NCBI RefSeq assembly: GCF_900699765.1
Contig: NZ_CAADHO010000003.1
Location: 248,001 to 312,000 of the forward strand
Length of the DNA stretch: 64,000 bases
Origin: Desulfoluna butyratoxydans
Lineage (GTDB): Bacteria > Desulfobacterota > Desulfobacteria > Desulfobacterales > Desulfolunaceae
Direction: 5' to 3'
The notes beneath the pieces were generated by a model, which saw nothing but the letters and a program-made list of their open reading frames with translations, had not been told where the DNA came from and made no database searches. The position numbers and the translations under genes are program-made. Below are positions 1 through 8,217 of the stretch, piece by piece; position 1 is the first letter of the stretch, and each line of letters opens with the position of its first letter.

Positions 1-608
1 TCTCCTGTTACATGCTGACCCTGGAATCCGGAACCCCCCTTTATGCGCGCCACGGCAACCGGGATTTTTCCATGCCCGGGGACACCGAGCAGGGGGCTTT
101 TTTTGGTGCGGTCTCGGATACCCTGACGGAAAACGGGTACCTCCACTACGAGGTCTCCAATTTTGCAAGGGGCGCCGGTTTTGTCTCCCGTCACAACACC
201 AAGTACTGGGAGATGGCCACCACCGTAGGGATCGGCCCGTCGGCCCACGGATTTTATACCGGGGGGGGCGCCCGTGAGCACCCCGTGAGGCGGTGGAACG
301 TTGCCCATCTCGGCACCTGGCTGGAACACCTGGCCAGGGGAGAGCGGCCCGTGGAAGGGGAGGAAGCCCTGGATCGGGAGGCCATGATGACCGAGGCGCT
401 TTATCTGGGCCTGCGGCGCATGGAAGGGGTGGATTTGGGGGCGCTTTCCCGGCGCTTTTCACAGGATCTGGGCTGGGTGCTTTCTCCGGTGGTGAAGGGG
501 TTTGTGGACGAGGGCCTCATGGTGGCCGATCGAGAGGCGGTCCGTTTGACCAGGAGAGGCTTTGCCGTGGCCGACGGCATTGTGCTGCGTCTCCTGCAGG
601 CCTTGTAA
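1..608 (+). CDS. hemW: HemW-like radical SAM protein, C-terminal part (cut by window edge)
   Basis: The reading frame is open from the window edge (frame of base 3) to the TAA at 606-608, so about 201 C-terminal residues are visible and the start lies outside. Recognisable HemW features are SCYMLTLE followed by the segment HYEVSNFA, HNTKYW and GIGPSAHGF, then a C-terminal winged-helix-like HemW domain beginning near REAMMTEALYLGLR. HemW is the heme-chaperone branch of the oxygen-independent coproporphyrinogen III oxidase-like family; the radical-SAM CxxxCxxC motif lies in the missing N-terminal half. Assignment to HemW rather than HemN rests on these C-terminal motifs. A Rho-independent terminator follows within 30 bases, so it ends a transcription unit. 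Confidence 0.85.
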   Translation, partial: SCYMLTLESGTPLYARHGNRDFSMPGDTEQGAFFGAVSDTLTENGYLHYEVSNFARGAGFVSRHNTKYWEMATTVGIGPSAHGFYTGGGAREHPVRRWNVAHLGTWLEHLARGERPVEGEEALDREAMMTEALYLGLRRMEGVDLGALSRRFSQDLGWVLSPVVKGFVDEGLMVADREAVRLTRRGFAVADGIVLRLLQAL

Positions 609-637
609 GGGGACGTTCTATACTGTTTTCCGGAATC

Positions 638-680
638 AAAAAAGCCCGTTGCCTCAATAATGAGACAGCGGGCTTTTTGT
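638..680 (+). terminator. Rho-independent terminator after hemW
   Basis: A stem with arms AAAGCCCG/CGGGCTTT and an inner TGCCTCA/TGAGACA stem around an ATAA loop is followed by a T-rich tail (TTTTTGTTT). It begins 30 bases after the hemW stop. The A-run on the other side means it could also act leftward on the convergent gene at 752-1954. Confidence 0.85.
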
Positions 681-711
681 TTGACAGCAGTATCGAGTCA
701 GCGCGGGCTAC

Positions 712-746
712 CTATCACCTATCACCTATCACCTATCACCTATCAC
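712..746. repeat. Five tandem copies of a 7-bp unit (CTATCAC)
   Basis: The heptamer CTATCAC is repeated five times head to tail with no mismatch, directly between the hemW terminator and the stop codon of the leftward gene at 752. Its function is unknown; it is a simple tandem repeat likely to vary in copy number. Confidence 0.9.
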
Positions 747-751
747 CTGTA

Positions 752-1954
752 TCAGGTGCTCATGGTCTTGATGACAAACTGGATATAGGCCCGGGCGTGG
801 CTGATGAAGGCGGCCATGTTGGCCCTGTGGTTGGCGAAGAATCCGCTGTAGTCGCTTTCCTGAACGACGAGGGGATCAAGCTCGGTGGCGTGCTGGAGCA
901 TCAGCACGGCGTGGTGCAGGTCATTGGCTGCGCCGCGGGAGTCCAGGACCGGTGCGAAGTCCACCATGACGGCTTCCAGGATGGTAGCCATGGCCCTGGA
1001 GACGCCCTGGGCATAGTAGAAGTAGTCGTCGGCCTTGAAGGTGCTTACCGGGGCACCACTCTCTTCATGGGTCTTTACCAGGTCGTCGTCGCAGTCACCC
1101 AAAAGGTTCTCGAAGCTGCTGAGCAGGGGAATGAGGTTGTCGGCCCGGGAGTGAAAGGTGGCCTTGTTGCTGTTCAGGCGCTCCCTGTATGTCTTCAGTT
1201 CCTCAATGGCCTGGGCGTAGGATTTTTCCGGGGCGGGGAGCCAGTATTTTTTCGGATCGTTGTTGAACTTGGCACGGGCCAGGTTGAGGTTTTTATCAAA
1301 CTTGATGGTGCTGCCGGTTCGGGCGATGCGTTCCACGAGTTTTTCCGTGGTGCGCCGGGTGACCTCCAGGACGCCGAGCTGGTAGTTTTCCACGTTGTCG
1401 GTGAAGAGGGTGAAAACATCGTTGGGCCGCCAGCCCAAAGAACGCTGGGACAGTTCGTAGTCCAGGGGCTCGATGAGGGCCGTGACAAAGGCGGTGCCCC
1501 TTACGGCATTGGGAAAAAGGTCTGCCACATCCTGTTCCAGGGAGCTGTGGCCGTCTTCGGATGCAGTCTCGTGGGTCTGAGTGTCCACATGGAGGGTGGC
1601 TTCGTGGTCCTTGGCTGCAGCTCCGCCGTGGGCGGCTGCCGGTGCGCCGTGGGTGTCGGCAACGTCATGTGCCGCAGGTTCAGCCGCGTCATGGGATTGC
1701 TCTCCCGTGACGGTTGCCTCAGGGTGGCTCGTGTCCAGCATCTTTTTAAGGGCGTGGTCGGCGGATTTCAGGGTCGGGTTGTTGTCCACCACCTGGTGGT
1801 AGGGGGACGGGTGCTCGTCGCTGCCGGTGAAGAAGTAAAACAGTTTGGCACCGCCCCAAAGCACCACGAGGGTTGCGATGACGGCAAGGCCGACCCGTGA
1901 AAAGATGTATATCTTGAACTCTTTGCTTAGCTTGTTTTTTCCGGGATCACTCAT
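752..1954 (-). CDS. Membrane-anchored protein of unknown function
   Basis: A 400-aa protein starting at ATG 1954 behind a GGAG ribosome site. Residues 13-42 form one N-terminal membrane segment (SRVGLAVIATLVVLWGGAKL) preceded by a basic, cytoplasmic stretch. Residues about 80-145 are a low-complexity linker rich in Ala, His, Asp and Glu. The C-terminal 240 residues are a helical domain with alternating aromatic positions (for example DDYFYYAQGVSRA). The topology implies a periplasmic domain tethered to the inner membrane. The helical domain recalls the DUF3829/YiiG-type lipoproteins, but this is a weak impression. It has its own transcription unit, downstream of the selB terminators. Confidence 0.7.
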   Translation of the reverse strand: MSDPGKNKLSKEFKIYIFSRVGLAVIATLVVLWGGAKLFYFFTGSDEHPSPYHQVVDNNPTLKSADHALKKMLDTSHPEATVTGEQSHDAAEPAAHDVADTHGAPAAAHGGAAAKDHEATLHVDTQTHETASEDGHSSLEQDVADLFPNAVRGTAFVTALIEPLDYELSQRSLGWRPNDVFTLFTDNVENYQLGVLEVTRRTTEKLVERIARTGSTIKFDKNLNLARAKFNNDPKKYWLPAPEKSYAQAIEELKTYRERLNSNKATFHSRADNLIPLLSSFENLLGDCDDDLVKTHEESGAPVSTFKADDYFYYAQGVSRAMATILEAVMVDFAPVLDSRGAANDLHHAVLMLQHATELDPLVVQESDYSGFFANHRANMAAFISHARAYIQFVIKTMST

Positions 1955-2087
1955 GGTTTCTCCTTCTCTGCGGGAACATTCGATGACTGCTTGTTGATGA
2001 CTCGGTTAGCGACAGGCAACAGTATGCACATTTTTGGGGTAGAAGTCAAAAATCTAAGGGGTGGTGAGAACGGGTTGCCAGGTAAGT

Positions 2088-2113
2088 AAAACCCCGGTGA
2101 TCACCGGGGTTTT
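2088..2113. terminator. Perfect hairpin (AAAACCCCGG/CCGGGGTTTT) between two leftward genes
   Basis: A 26-bp perfect palindrome, AAAACCCCGGTGATCACCGG continuing to GGTTTT, with A and T runs on both flanks, able to terminate in either direction. It lies between selB and the next leftward gene and backs up the terminator at 2144-2183. Confidence 0.75.
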
Positions 2114-2143
2114 GTCGGGATGGGCTTAACGGGCTGCAGCGGC

Positions 2144-2183
2144 AAAAAAAGACGTCGCCCCGGTCCCTTCCGGCCGGGGCGCA
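2144..2183 (-). terminator. Rho-independent terminator of selB
   Basis: Read leftward, the sequence forms a GC-rich stem (GCGCCCCGG with CCGGGGCG) ending in a run of seven T. It starts 19 bases beyond the selB stop codon. Confidence 0.85.
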
Positions 2184-2201
2184 AGGGTTTGCAATGGGCT
2201 T

Positions 2202-4118
2202 TTAACTGCGTCCCCTGAGCTGCCTGGCATCTCCCACCCGGATGGTGAGGTTCATGCCGTCGTAGTGCTCCAGGAGGGGAATGAGGTACTTGCGGGAGAC
2301 CCCGCCGGTCATCTCTTTAAAGTCCGCGGTGGACATTTCGGTGTTGGACTCAAAAAAGGCCAGGACCCGGGACTTGAGTCCTTCAAGGGCCGGCTGGTGA
2401 AAGTAGAGGTCCTCTTTGACTTTCATCAGGACCCCTTCTTTAATAAGGAGGAGGAGGACGTCTTTGGCCTTGTTCACGGGAACCCCCAGCGATTCGCACA
2501 GGGCCTTGAAGTAGGGAGGCGTCAGGGCTGTTTCCGTGTAAGCGCTCACAATGTCTTTTTTCAACTGTTCCTGATCCACCTGGAGTTCCACGGTGTGGGA
2601 TGCAAGTTTGACGGTGTCGGCGGTGAGGACCACGGCGTTTTCACCCACCAGGTGGTTGAGGGTGAGGGTGAAGACCCGGCTTCCCAGCACATCGGGGAAT
2701 TTGGACTTGAGCTCCTCTTTGGGCATCCCCTCCTTCAGGGGGTTTGCCTTGTGGTATTCGGCCAGGTACTCCTGAGCGATGTCGGTGAGGCGGGTGAAGG
2801 TCTCTCCGTGGATCAGGGTCCGGGTCTCTTTGTCCGTCTGGATGACCACGCGCTTGGAGAGGAGCCCGGACAGGGCTCCGGTGAGCTGCTTTTCGCTGCA
2901 GTTGGTCATCAGCTTCAGGTCGGAAAAGGGCAGGCCCGCGTAACCCGCCTGGACCACATGGAAGGAGATGATCTCCGGGAGTTCGTTTTCCATGAGGCCG
3001 GAAAGGCCCGTGATCACATCCTCTCGGAAGCGTTTGTGCTTCGGGGGGATGGGGTTCAGGATGCGTCCGCCGCCGATGGTGCGCACTGGAGAGTAGCTTC
3101 GGATGACGTAGCGGTCGTCCTTGATGCAGGCCACGGGCTCTTCCAGGCGAAGCTGGACCGCGGCGGTGTCTCCGGGGTCCAGGGTCTCCCGGTCAAGGAG
3201 GATCAAGTAACCCAGGACCTCGCTGGTGCCGGTGTGCAGGCGGATGCGGGTGCGGTTTTTCAGGGGCTTTTTGGAGCTGGGCAGGTAGAGGAACTCCACG
3301 TCCATGAGGTAGCTGGGCTTGATGTCTCCGGGGGTGGAGACCACCTCGCCGCGCTGGATGGCGCTCTTCTCCAGGCCCTGGAAGTTGATGGCGGTGCGCA
3401 TGCCCGAGGAGGCGGACTCCACGCTGTCGCTGTGGACCTGGATGCCACGAACTTTGGATTCGGTGCCGGAGGGGTAGATGGTGACGGCGTCACCCACGGA
3501 GATCTTTCCTGAAATCACCGTGCCGGTGATGACGGTGCCGAATCCCTTCATGGTGAAGACGCGGTCCACGGGCAGGCGGAACAGGGAGCTGGTACGGCGC
3601 TGAGGCACTCCGCCCGCAAGTTCGGAGAGGCTCTCTTTCAGGGCATCCATGCCTTCGCCGGTGATGGAGGATACGGGGATCATGGGGGCCCCTTCTAAAA
3701 AGGTGCCTTCGAGGAACCCGGCGATGTCTTCCTGAACAAGCTCCAGCCACTCTTCGTCCACAAGGTCGGTCTTGGTGAGGACCACCACGCCGTGGGAGAT
3801 GCCCAGGAGGGAGCAGATTTCCATGTGCTCGCGGGTCTGGGGCATGACCCCTTCGTCTGCGGCGATGACCATGGCCACGATATCGATTCCCGTGGCTCCG
3901 GCCACCATGTTTTTTACAAACTTTTCATGGCCGGGGACGTCCACGATGCCCACATGCTGGCCGTTGGGCAGGTCCATGGCGGCAAACCCCAGTTCAATGG
4001 TGATGCCTCGGGTCTTCTCCTCTTTCAGCCGGTCCGTTTCAATGCCGGTGAGGCTGCGGATGAGGCTGGTCTTTCCGTGGTCTATGTGTCCGGCCGTGCC
4101 GAGTATGATCTGTTTCAA
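2202..4118 (-). CDS. selB: Selenocysteine-specific elongation factor SelB
   Basis: SelB delivers Sec-tRNA to UGA codons marked by a SECIS hairpin. The N-terminal GTPase domain has G1 GHIDHGKTS (residues 10-18), the switch I TRGITIE, G3 DVPGHE and G4 TKTD. EF-Tu-like domains 2-3 follow (for example [20 protein letters not shown]), and four winged-helix repeats make up the last 250 residues, as in authentic SelB rather than EF-Tu. The frame is open far upstream, but homology begins at [13 protein letters not shown] therefore place the start at TTG 4118, preceded by AGGAG and AAAGGG, giving 638 aa, the usual family length. This implies the host makes selenoproteins (formate dehydrogenases or hydrogenases are usual in this group). 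No selC or selA is visible in this window. Confidence 0.93.
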   Translation of the reverse strand: MKQIILGTAGHIDHGKTSLIRSLTGIETDRLKEEKTRGITIELGFAAMDLPNGQHVGIVDVPGHEKFVKNMVAGATGIDIVAMVIAADEGVMPQTREHMEICSLLGISHGVVVLTKTDLVDEEWLELVQEDIAGFLEGTFLEGAPMIPVSSITGEGMDALKESLSELAGGVPQRRTSSLFRLPVDRVFTMKGFGTVITGTVISGKISVGDAVTIYPSGTESKVRGIQVHSDSVESASSGMRTAINFQGLEKSAIQRGEVVSTPGDIKPSYLMDVEFLYLPSSKKPLKNRTRIRLHTGTSEVLGYLILLDRETLDPGDTAAVQLRLEEPVACIKDDRYVIRSYSPVRTIGGGRILNPIPPKHKRFREDVITGLSGLMENELPEIISFHVVQAGYAGLPFSDLKLMTNCSEKQLTGALSGLLSKRVVIQTDKETRTLIHGETFTRLTDIAQEYLAEYHKANPLKEGMPKEELKSKFPDVLGSRVFTLTLNHLVGENAVVLTADTVKLASHTVELQVDQEQLKKDIVSAYTETALTPPYFKALCESLGVPVNKAKDVLLLLIKEGVLMKVKEDLYFHQPALEGLKSRVLAFFESNTEMSTADFKEMTGGVSRKYLIPLLEHYDGMNLTIRVGDARQLRGRS

Positions 4119-4147
4119 CGACCCTTTGCTCCTCTTTATATGCGCAT

Positions 4148-4321
4148 CTATTTGGTTTTTCGGTGACGCCAGTATGCGGACAAATAGCTCAGGCCCAGCA
4201 GAAGCAGGCCCAGAGCTGCGGAATAGACGATCCCCTTGCCCGGGTAAAACAGACGCATCAGCAGCGTCCCGAAAACAAAGGAGAGAACCGCACGTATAAT
4301 AAAAATGGTCACTCGTTCCAT
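4148..4321 (-). CDS. Small two-TM membrane protein upstream of selB
   Basis: Fifty-seven residues starting at ATG 4321 behind TTGAGGTG. Two hydrophobic segments ([19 protein letters not shown] and [20 protein letters not shown]) flank a short polar turn, and the tail WRHRKTK is basic, suggesting both termini are cytoplasmic. A longer reading from 4363 is possible but lacks a ribosome site. It ends 29 bases before selB, so the two are probably co-transcribed. No family recognised. Confidence 0.6.
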   Translation of the reverse strand: MERVTIFIIRAVLSFVFGTLLMRLFYPGKGIVYSAALGLLLLGLSYLSAYWRHRKTK

Positions 4322-4679
4322 ATAAGTGCACCTCAAGGCGATGATTCGCCGTCCGGGTTTCATGTGTCGGGGTGGATAAACGCATGCCGGGCAAGCATGA
4401 AATCTCTGCCCCTTGGCACGGTTTCATACCTATTATAGTTGGCTGGTGGGGGTCAATAGGCAATGTCCGGAACAGAGCAGGCCCAAAGCTGCGGGCCGAT
4501 GAACCACCGGTCTCTTTGGGGTGTCCCATGGCCCGGAAACGCCCTTCCTCGGGCCTGCTCCGGATTTTCTTTCCAATGCTTGAAATGTGAGCTCAGGCGT
4601 ATCGGCGCACAAATTCAGGGGCTTGTTGACGGGGCGGGAAAAGGCGGGGAATTTTTTTGCATCCATGCTTGAAAAACCC
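4322..4679. other. Intergenic region upstream of the selB unit
   Basis: About 360 bases with several overlapping open frames on both strands but none with a convincing ribosome site or recognisable protein. It presumably carries the leftward promoter of the small membrane protein and selB. I see no hairpin or RNA gene in it. Confidence 0.5.
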
Positions 4680-4708
4680 TTGTCATGCCCAGATTCATCG
4701 GGTATAAG
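4680..4708 (+). promoter_or_regulatory. Sigma-70 promoter for the tRNA-His/tRNA-Arg unit
   Basis: TTGTCA (4680-4685) and TATAAG (4703-4708) are separated by exactly 17 bases and end 12 bases before the tRNA-His 5' end, the spacing expected for a stable-RNA promoter. Confidence 0.75.
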
Positions 4709-4720
4709 TCTCTTGTTTTT

Positions 4721-4797
4721 GGTGAGCGTAGCTCAGTTGGTAGAGCCCCGGATTGTGGTTCCGGTTGTCGCGGGTTCAAATCCCGTCGTTCACCCCA
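4721..4797 (+). tRNA. tRNA-His (GUG)
   Basis: A full cloverleaf: acceptor GTGAGCG/CGTTCAC with the extra 5' G typical of tRNA-His at 4721, D arm GCTC/GAGC, anticodon stem CCGGA/TCCGG around TTGTGGT, T loop TTCAAAT, and encoded CCA at 4795-4797. Confidence 0.95.
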
Positions 4798-4805
4798 TAC
4801 ACTTT

Positions 4806-4893
<88 letters not shown>

Positions 4894-4894
4894 T

Positions 4895-4922
4895 AAGGCC
4901 CCTCTGCGGAGGGGCCTTTTTT
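4895..4922 (+). terminator. Terminator after tRNA-Arg, on the prophage side
   Basis: AAGGCCCCTC, loop TGCG, GAGGGGCCTT and a T6 tail. It is two bases past the attachment core, so it belongs to the phage, and a diverged equivalent lies just outside attR at 41695-41725. The tRNA therefore keeps a terminator whether or not the prophage is present. Confidence 0.85.
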
Positions 4923-5122
4923 GTTTTGGGCAACCCCTTTAAGTTCCAAGTGATTTCCGTTCCATCCAGGCATGATTCAGTTCGTGTTCTGCGCCTCATC
5001 TCTCCGCATTTAAGTTTCCCCACCTTCCCTTCAAACCCATACAAAACGCCCTCGTGTTTCAAGAAAACTGGGGCCATGTTGGGGCCAAATTGCATGGCCC
5101 GAAAAAACGAAGGGGAAAGTGT

Positions 5123-6316
5123 ATGGACGACAGAAGGAAGTTTAGAACGCAGTATCCCGGCGTGCGATACCGTGAGCACAAGGTGCGGAAGCATATCGGC
5201 CTTCCTGATCGGTATTTTTTTATCCGTTGGCGGAACACAGAAGAGCGTGTGGGGTGGGCCAGTGACGGCTGGAATGCCCGAAAAGCCGCCGACCTTCTTT
5301 CCATTGTGCGGCGCAACCAGGCCATAGGCGAGGGGCCGCAAAGTCTTGGCGAGATGCGCAGGGTCCAGGAGGAGGCCAGGGCAAAGCGGGAGGCTGAAAA
5401 GAAGCGCCTTATCTCTTTGGGGGGACTTCTGATTGATCATTACCTTCCACACGTCAAGCGCCGGAAGAGATCGTGGCGTGACGACTTCTACCGCATCAAT
5501 CGCATCAACTCTTTTCTGGGGCACCTGCCCCTTCCCGATGTTTCCCCGGAGAATTTGGAAGGCTTCAAGGCCCGGCTTGAAGACAGCGGCCTTGCGCCGG
5601 CCACCGTGCTTCAATACCTTGGGCTGATCCGCAGCGCCTTCAACTTTGCCATCCGGACAAAGATTGACGGCGTTTTTCTTTTTGAGGGGGCGAATCCTGT
5701 AAAATCGGTTGAGTTGCCCCGGCCCAAAGGCAGGCGGGAGCGTTTTCTTTCTCCTGCAGAGCTGGACGCGCTGGTGGAGGCTGCGGCAGAGTTCGGCTGG
5801 CTTGATTTGCGGGATGCCATCGTTTTGTCGGTCAATACCGGCATGCGTTACGGGGAGATCGTGCGGCTGGAGTGGTCGGATGTGGATCTGGTCCACGGCG
5901 TCATCACTGTGCGTCATGAAGAGCATCGGAAACCCGGTGGTCCCTGCTATATCAATGCGGACACAAGGGCCGTTTTTGATGGTCGGGAGCGGGTCAGGGG
6001 TGAGCCCCGGGTGTTCCCTCCGCCCAATGGGGGCTTTATGAAAAACGGAAGCATCACCCGGGAAGACATCTCCAAGCAGTTCGCCAAGGTGGCCAAGCGC
6101 ATTGGACTTAACCGGGGGGTGACTGATAGCTCTCAACAGGTGGTTTTTCACACGCTGCGGCACACCTTTGCTTCCTGGTTGGCGCTCAACGGCACAGATA
6201 TTTTCCGCATCAAAACCCTTATGCGGCATGAAACCATCTCCATGACAATGCGCTATGCGCACCTCATTCCCGATGCCACCAGGGGAGCAGTGGAGAATAT
6301 CAGACCGAAACAGTGA
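5123..6316 (+). CDS. int: Tyrosine recombinase (prophage integrase)
   Basis: It performs site-specific integration at tRNA-Arg. The 397-aa form starts at ATG 5123 behind AAGGGGAAAGTGT. An N-terminal arm-binding region and a SAM-like core-binding domain (about residues 85-175) precede the catalytic domain. That domain shows the R of GMRYGEIVRLEWSDV, the H-R pair of HTLRHTFASWLA, the H of LMRHETIS and the nucleophile in MRYAHL. The frame continues upstream, and an out-of-frame ATG at 5094 begins MARK, a typical integrase N-terminus. It meets this frame after a -1 shift at A_AAA_AAC (5102-5108), so the true start may be 5094 with frameshifting. Directly adjacent to attL, as expected for such phages. 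Confidence 0.93.
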   Translation: MDDRRKFRTQYPGVRYREHKVRKHIGLPDRYFFIRWRNTEERVGWASDGWNARKAADLLSIVRRNQAIGEGPQSLGEMRRVQEEARAKREAEKKRLISLGGLLIDHYLPHVKRRKRSWRDDFYRINRINSFLGHLPLPDVSPENLEGFKARLEDSGLAPATVLQYLGLIRSAFNFAIRTKIDGVFLFEGANPVKSVELPRPKGRRERFLSPAELDALVEAAAEFGWLDLRDAIVLSVNTGMRYGEIVRLEWSDVDLVHGVITVRHEEHRKPGGPCYINADTRAVFDGRERVRGEPRVFPPPNGGFMKNGSITREDISKQFAKVAKRIGLNRGVTDSSQQVVFHTLRHTFASWLALNGTDIFRIKTLMRHETISMTMRYAHLIPDATRGAVENIRPKQ

Positions 6317-6330
6317 CATGTGGCCGGCTC

Positions 6331-6612
6331 CTATATCAGGCAGTTGATGTTGGCCAGTTGCTTGGGGGCGTACCGCACCACGTACCAGTTTAACAGTGCG
6401 GTGCGCTCGTAGGCGATGCCCGCCGCCGTGCGGTACCGGATCTCCGGGCCGTTGCCGGCTCGATCCGCTTTTTCAAGGGCCCTGGCGGAGATGATGCCCC
6501 CGGTAACCTTACTTACGGCTTTCCGTGCGATCAATTTGGGGAGTTCCGGGGTCATCATATCCACAAACTCCTGCTGTTCCGGGGTCAGCTTGACCGGTTC
6601 CCACTTCTGCAT
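6331..6612 (-). CDS. Excisionase-like small winged-helix protein
   Basis: A 93-aa protein ending 14 bases from the convergent int stop. The central pattern GGIISARALEKADRAGNGPE, followed by an IxYxRTALLNWY stretch, resembles the helix-turn-helix_17/Xis-like layout: a GG turn, a recognition helix, a GxGP turn and a final aromatic helix. The position next to int and the shared operon with the CII-like gene support a recombination-directionality or regulatory role. The assignment rests on pattern and context, not strong similarity. It starts at ATG 6612, 3 bases beyond the stop of the upstream CII-like gene. Confidence 0.6.
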   Translation of the reverse strand: MQKWEPVKLTPEQQEFVDMMTPELPKLIARKAVSKVTGGIISARALEKADRAGNGPEIRYRTAAGIAYERTALLNWYVVRYAPKQLANINCLI

Positions 6613-6615
6613 GAC

Positions 6616-7089
6616 TTAAATTCCTTGAATTCGGGCTAAGGTTGAAAACATCTCGGTCCATCGTCGGATCACGTCGTATCCTTCCCGTGCAATTCGGCGG
6701 GCCTCCACGTCGTCCACCTCTCCATCATTAGACAGTGCTTTCTGGATGGCTTCGTGAACGTCCCCCATCTCTTTTCCGATGGAGTTCATCAGCCGCAGGA
6801 CTTCTTTGGTGTCATCTTTGGACGCCGCGTCAAGGGAGGCTTTTGCGCTTTCATCGCAGGACGCGGCCAGCCAATCAATCAAAATTGTGTTGCCCAGGGC
6901 ATTGCAGAAAAAGGGAACATCGGGTAATGATGGCCAGTAATGGGCATTGGGGTTGCATATGCGCGTTACACGGCTGCGTGTCCATTTCAAATCATTCTGC
7001 AGGTCTGCCCGTGTCTTGCCGGAGACAGACACTGCCAATTCCATGACTGACCCAATATTCATCTTCGCCAGCGCGGTATCAGGTATCAT
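6616..7089 (-). CDS. CII-like phage regulatory protein
   Basis: A 157-aa, all-helical protein. I use ATG 7089, which has AGGGG eight bases upstream; a GTG at 7098 would add three residues. The first 65 residues include SGKTRADLQNDLKWTRSRVT, an HTH-like region. The rest is acidic and helical (SKDDTKEVLRLMNSIGKEMG). The layout matches the CII-type regulators (PF06892) of P2-like and related phages, which set the lysogeny decision. It is the first gene of the leftward early unit and is divergent from the CI-like repressor. CII identity is moderate. Confidence 0.6.
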   Translation of the reverse strand: MIPDTALAKMNIGSVMELAVSVSGKTRADLQNDLKWTRSRVTRICNPNAHYWPSLPDVPFFCNALGNTILIDWLAASCDESAKASLDAASKDDTKEVLRLMNSIGKEMGDVHEAIQKALSNDGEVDDVEARRIAREGYDVIRRWTEMFSTLARIQGI

Positions 7090-7098
7090 TGAGATCAC

Positions 7099-7342
7099 CC
7101 CTTTGTGGAAAAGTACATACTGGATATTGATTTTTTGTGTCTGTAAGGTACTAAAGAAAGCAGGTCAGTATGTATCCTTGCTAAAATACAGTGCATGGTA
7201 ACATACTAAATTACATGTATTATGTGTATAACGTAGGGGGGATAACGGCGAAACTGTTTCCCAATATGTATGGTTAAATTTAATCTGATTGCAACTAAAA
7301 AATAAAAAACACGATTTTTAAATGCGGGGGCTGTATGTATCC
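7099..7342. promoter_or_regulatory. Divergent lysogeny-control region with repeated ATACATA-type motifs
   Basis: AT-rich gap between the leftward CII-like and rightward CI-like genes. The motif CAGTATGTA recurs: 7112-7123 (reverse, AGTACATACTGG), 7166-7177 (CAGTATGTATCC) and 7331-7342 (CTGTATGTATCC, overlapping the repressor start codon). Weaker copies are at 7201-7208 (ACATACTA) and 7264-7273 (ATATGTATGG). These are plausible repressor operators. The half-site GGTACTAAAG at 7147-7156 recurs elsewhere in the prophage. Confidence 0.6.
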
Positions 7343-8195
7343 GTCTGATTTTTTTGAGATACTGGCAAAGGTTGTTGAGAAAAAAATGTTGCAGGAGTCC
7401 ATACCCATCGCGGCGTCGCGGATCGAATCGTATTTAGGGGTCACTCCGAATAAATGGCGAAAATGGCGCGACGGGCAACAGCCCACGGCCATTGATATGG
7501 CCCGTGTTTGCTGGCGCCTGGGGCTCTCTCCCCGGTGGGCTCTCCTGGGGGACGGGGGGCACCGGGCCATTGGGGTGGCCTGGCCGGATGAGTTCAAGAT
7601 GGCAGACTGGCCGGTTCAGTACCACACCATCTATAATGAGTGGCGGGAGAAGCAGATCAAACGGCACAAGCGGTTCTCGGAAACTGCCTTCGGCAAGGAT
7701 CTCGGCCTCTCTCCAGGGAAGGCGCAGCACTGGAGGAACGGTCACTGGCCGCATCCCCAGGACCTGGCCATGCTCTGCCAGCGTTTCAAGCTCGAACCGC
7801 TCTGGCTCCTTTTTAACATCGGGCCGATGAAAGTTGGGGCCAGGGCGGCCAAGTCGTGGGAAGGGATCCCCGTGTATGTCCAGATTGATCCCTGCGGGGA
7901 TGGATGGTTTCAGACGGCCCTGTTGGAGCAGGCGCGCCTGCCGTTTATTGACGGGGTTTCCGATGACGCCTTTGCCCTGAAGGTCGGGGCCTGTATCGAA
8001 TCGGAAGGGATACGCAGCGGCATGCTGGTGGTCATCGATCCCCAGGTATCACCCCGGGAAGGGGATGTGGTGTGGGTCAAAGAAACAAAGGGGAAAAGTC
8101 GCTTGAAATCGTGGGAAGGTGAATGTCTTGCGCAATTTTTGGAGCCAGTGGAGCTGGCACCGGTGGTTTGGGTGAACAGAAGGCCCGCACGATAA
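7335..8195 (+). CDS. CI-like repressor, two HTH domains plus S24-like C-terminal domain
   Basis: A 286-aa repressor with two tandem CI-type DNA-binding domains. Residues about 5-73 contain YLGVTPNKWRKWRDGQQPTA and end LSPRWALLGDG. Residues about 95-163 contain DLGLSPGKAQHWRNGHWPHP and end LEPLWLLFNIGP. Residues 205-286 resemble the LexA/CI S24 domain (DDAFALKVGACIESEG, then IDP and GDVVWV). The usual catalytic GDSM is GACI here, so Ser is replaced by Cys220; Lys258 remains in a fitting position. It starts at ATG 7335 behind GGGGG, with an operator-like repeat overlapping the start, suggesting autoregulation. It is transcribed away from the CII-like and excisionase genes. Confidence 0.85.
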   Translation: MYPSDFFEILAKVVEKKMLQESIPIAASRIESYLGVTPNKWRKWRDGQQPTAIDMARVCWRLGLSPRWALLGDGGHRAIGVAWPDEFKMADWPVQYHTIYNEWREKQIKRHKRFSETAFGKDLGLSPGKAQHWRNGHWPHPQDLAMLCQRFKLEPLWLLFNIGPMKVGARAAKSWEGIPVYVQIDPCGDGWFQTALLEQARLPFIDGVSDDAFALKVGACIESEGIRSGMLVVIDPQVSPREGDVVWVKETKGKSRLKSWEGECLAQFLEPVELAPVVWVNRRPAR

Positions 8196-8217
8196 AAAAC
8201 ACCATAAAATATGTAGG

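Noticed and set aside
712..746. CRISPR array
   Set aside because: The units are 7 bp with no spacers. No spaced 25-40 bp repeats were seen anywhere in the window.
293..1900. A 535-codon rightward frame across hemW and the next gene
   Set aside because: It covers the antisense of a well-formed leftward gene and a terminator and has low-complexity translation; it is a GC-rich shadow.
4372..4672. Possible tRNA-Sec (selC) near selB
   Set aside because: I looked for a roughly 95-base tRNA with TCA anticodon and a long variable arm and found none; only tRNA-His and tRNA-Arg are present.
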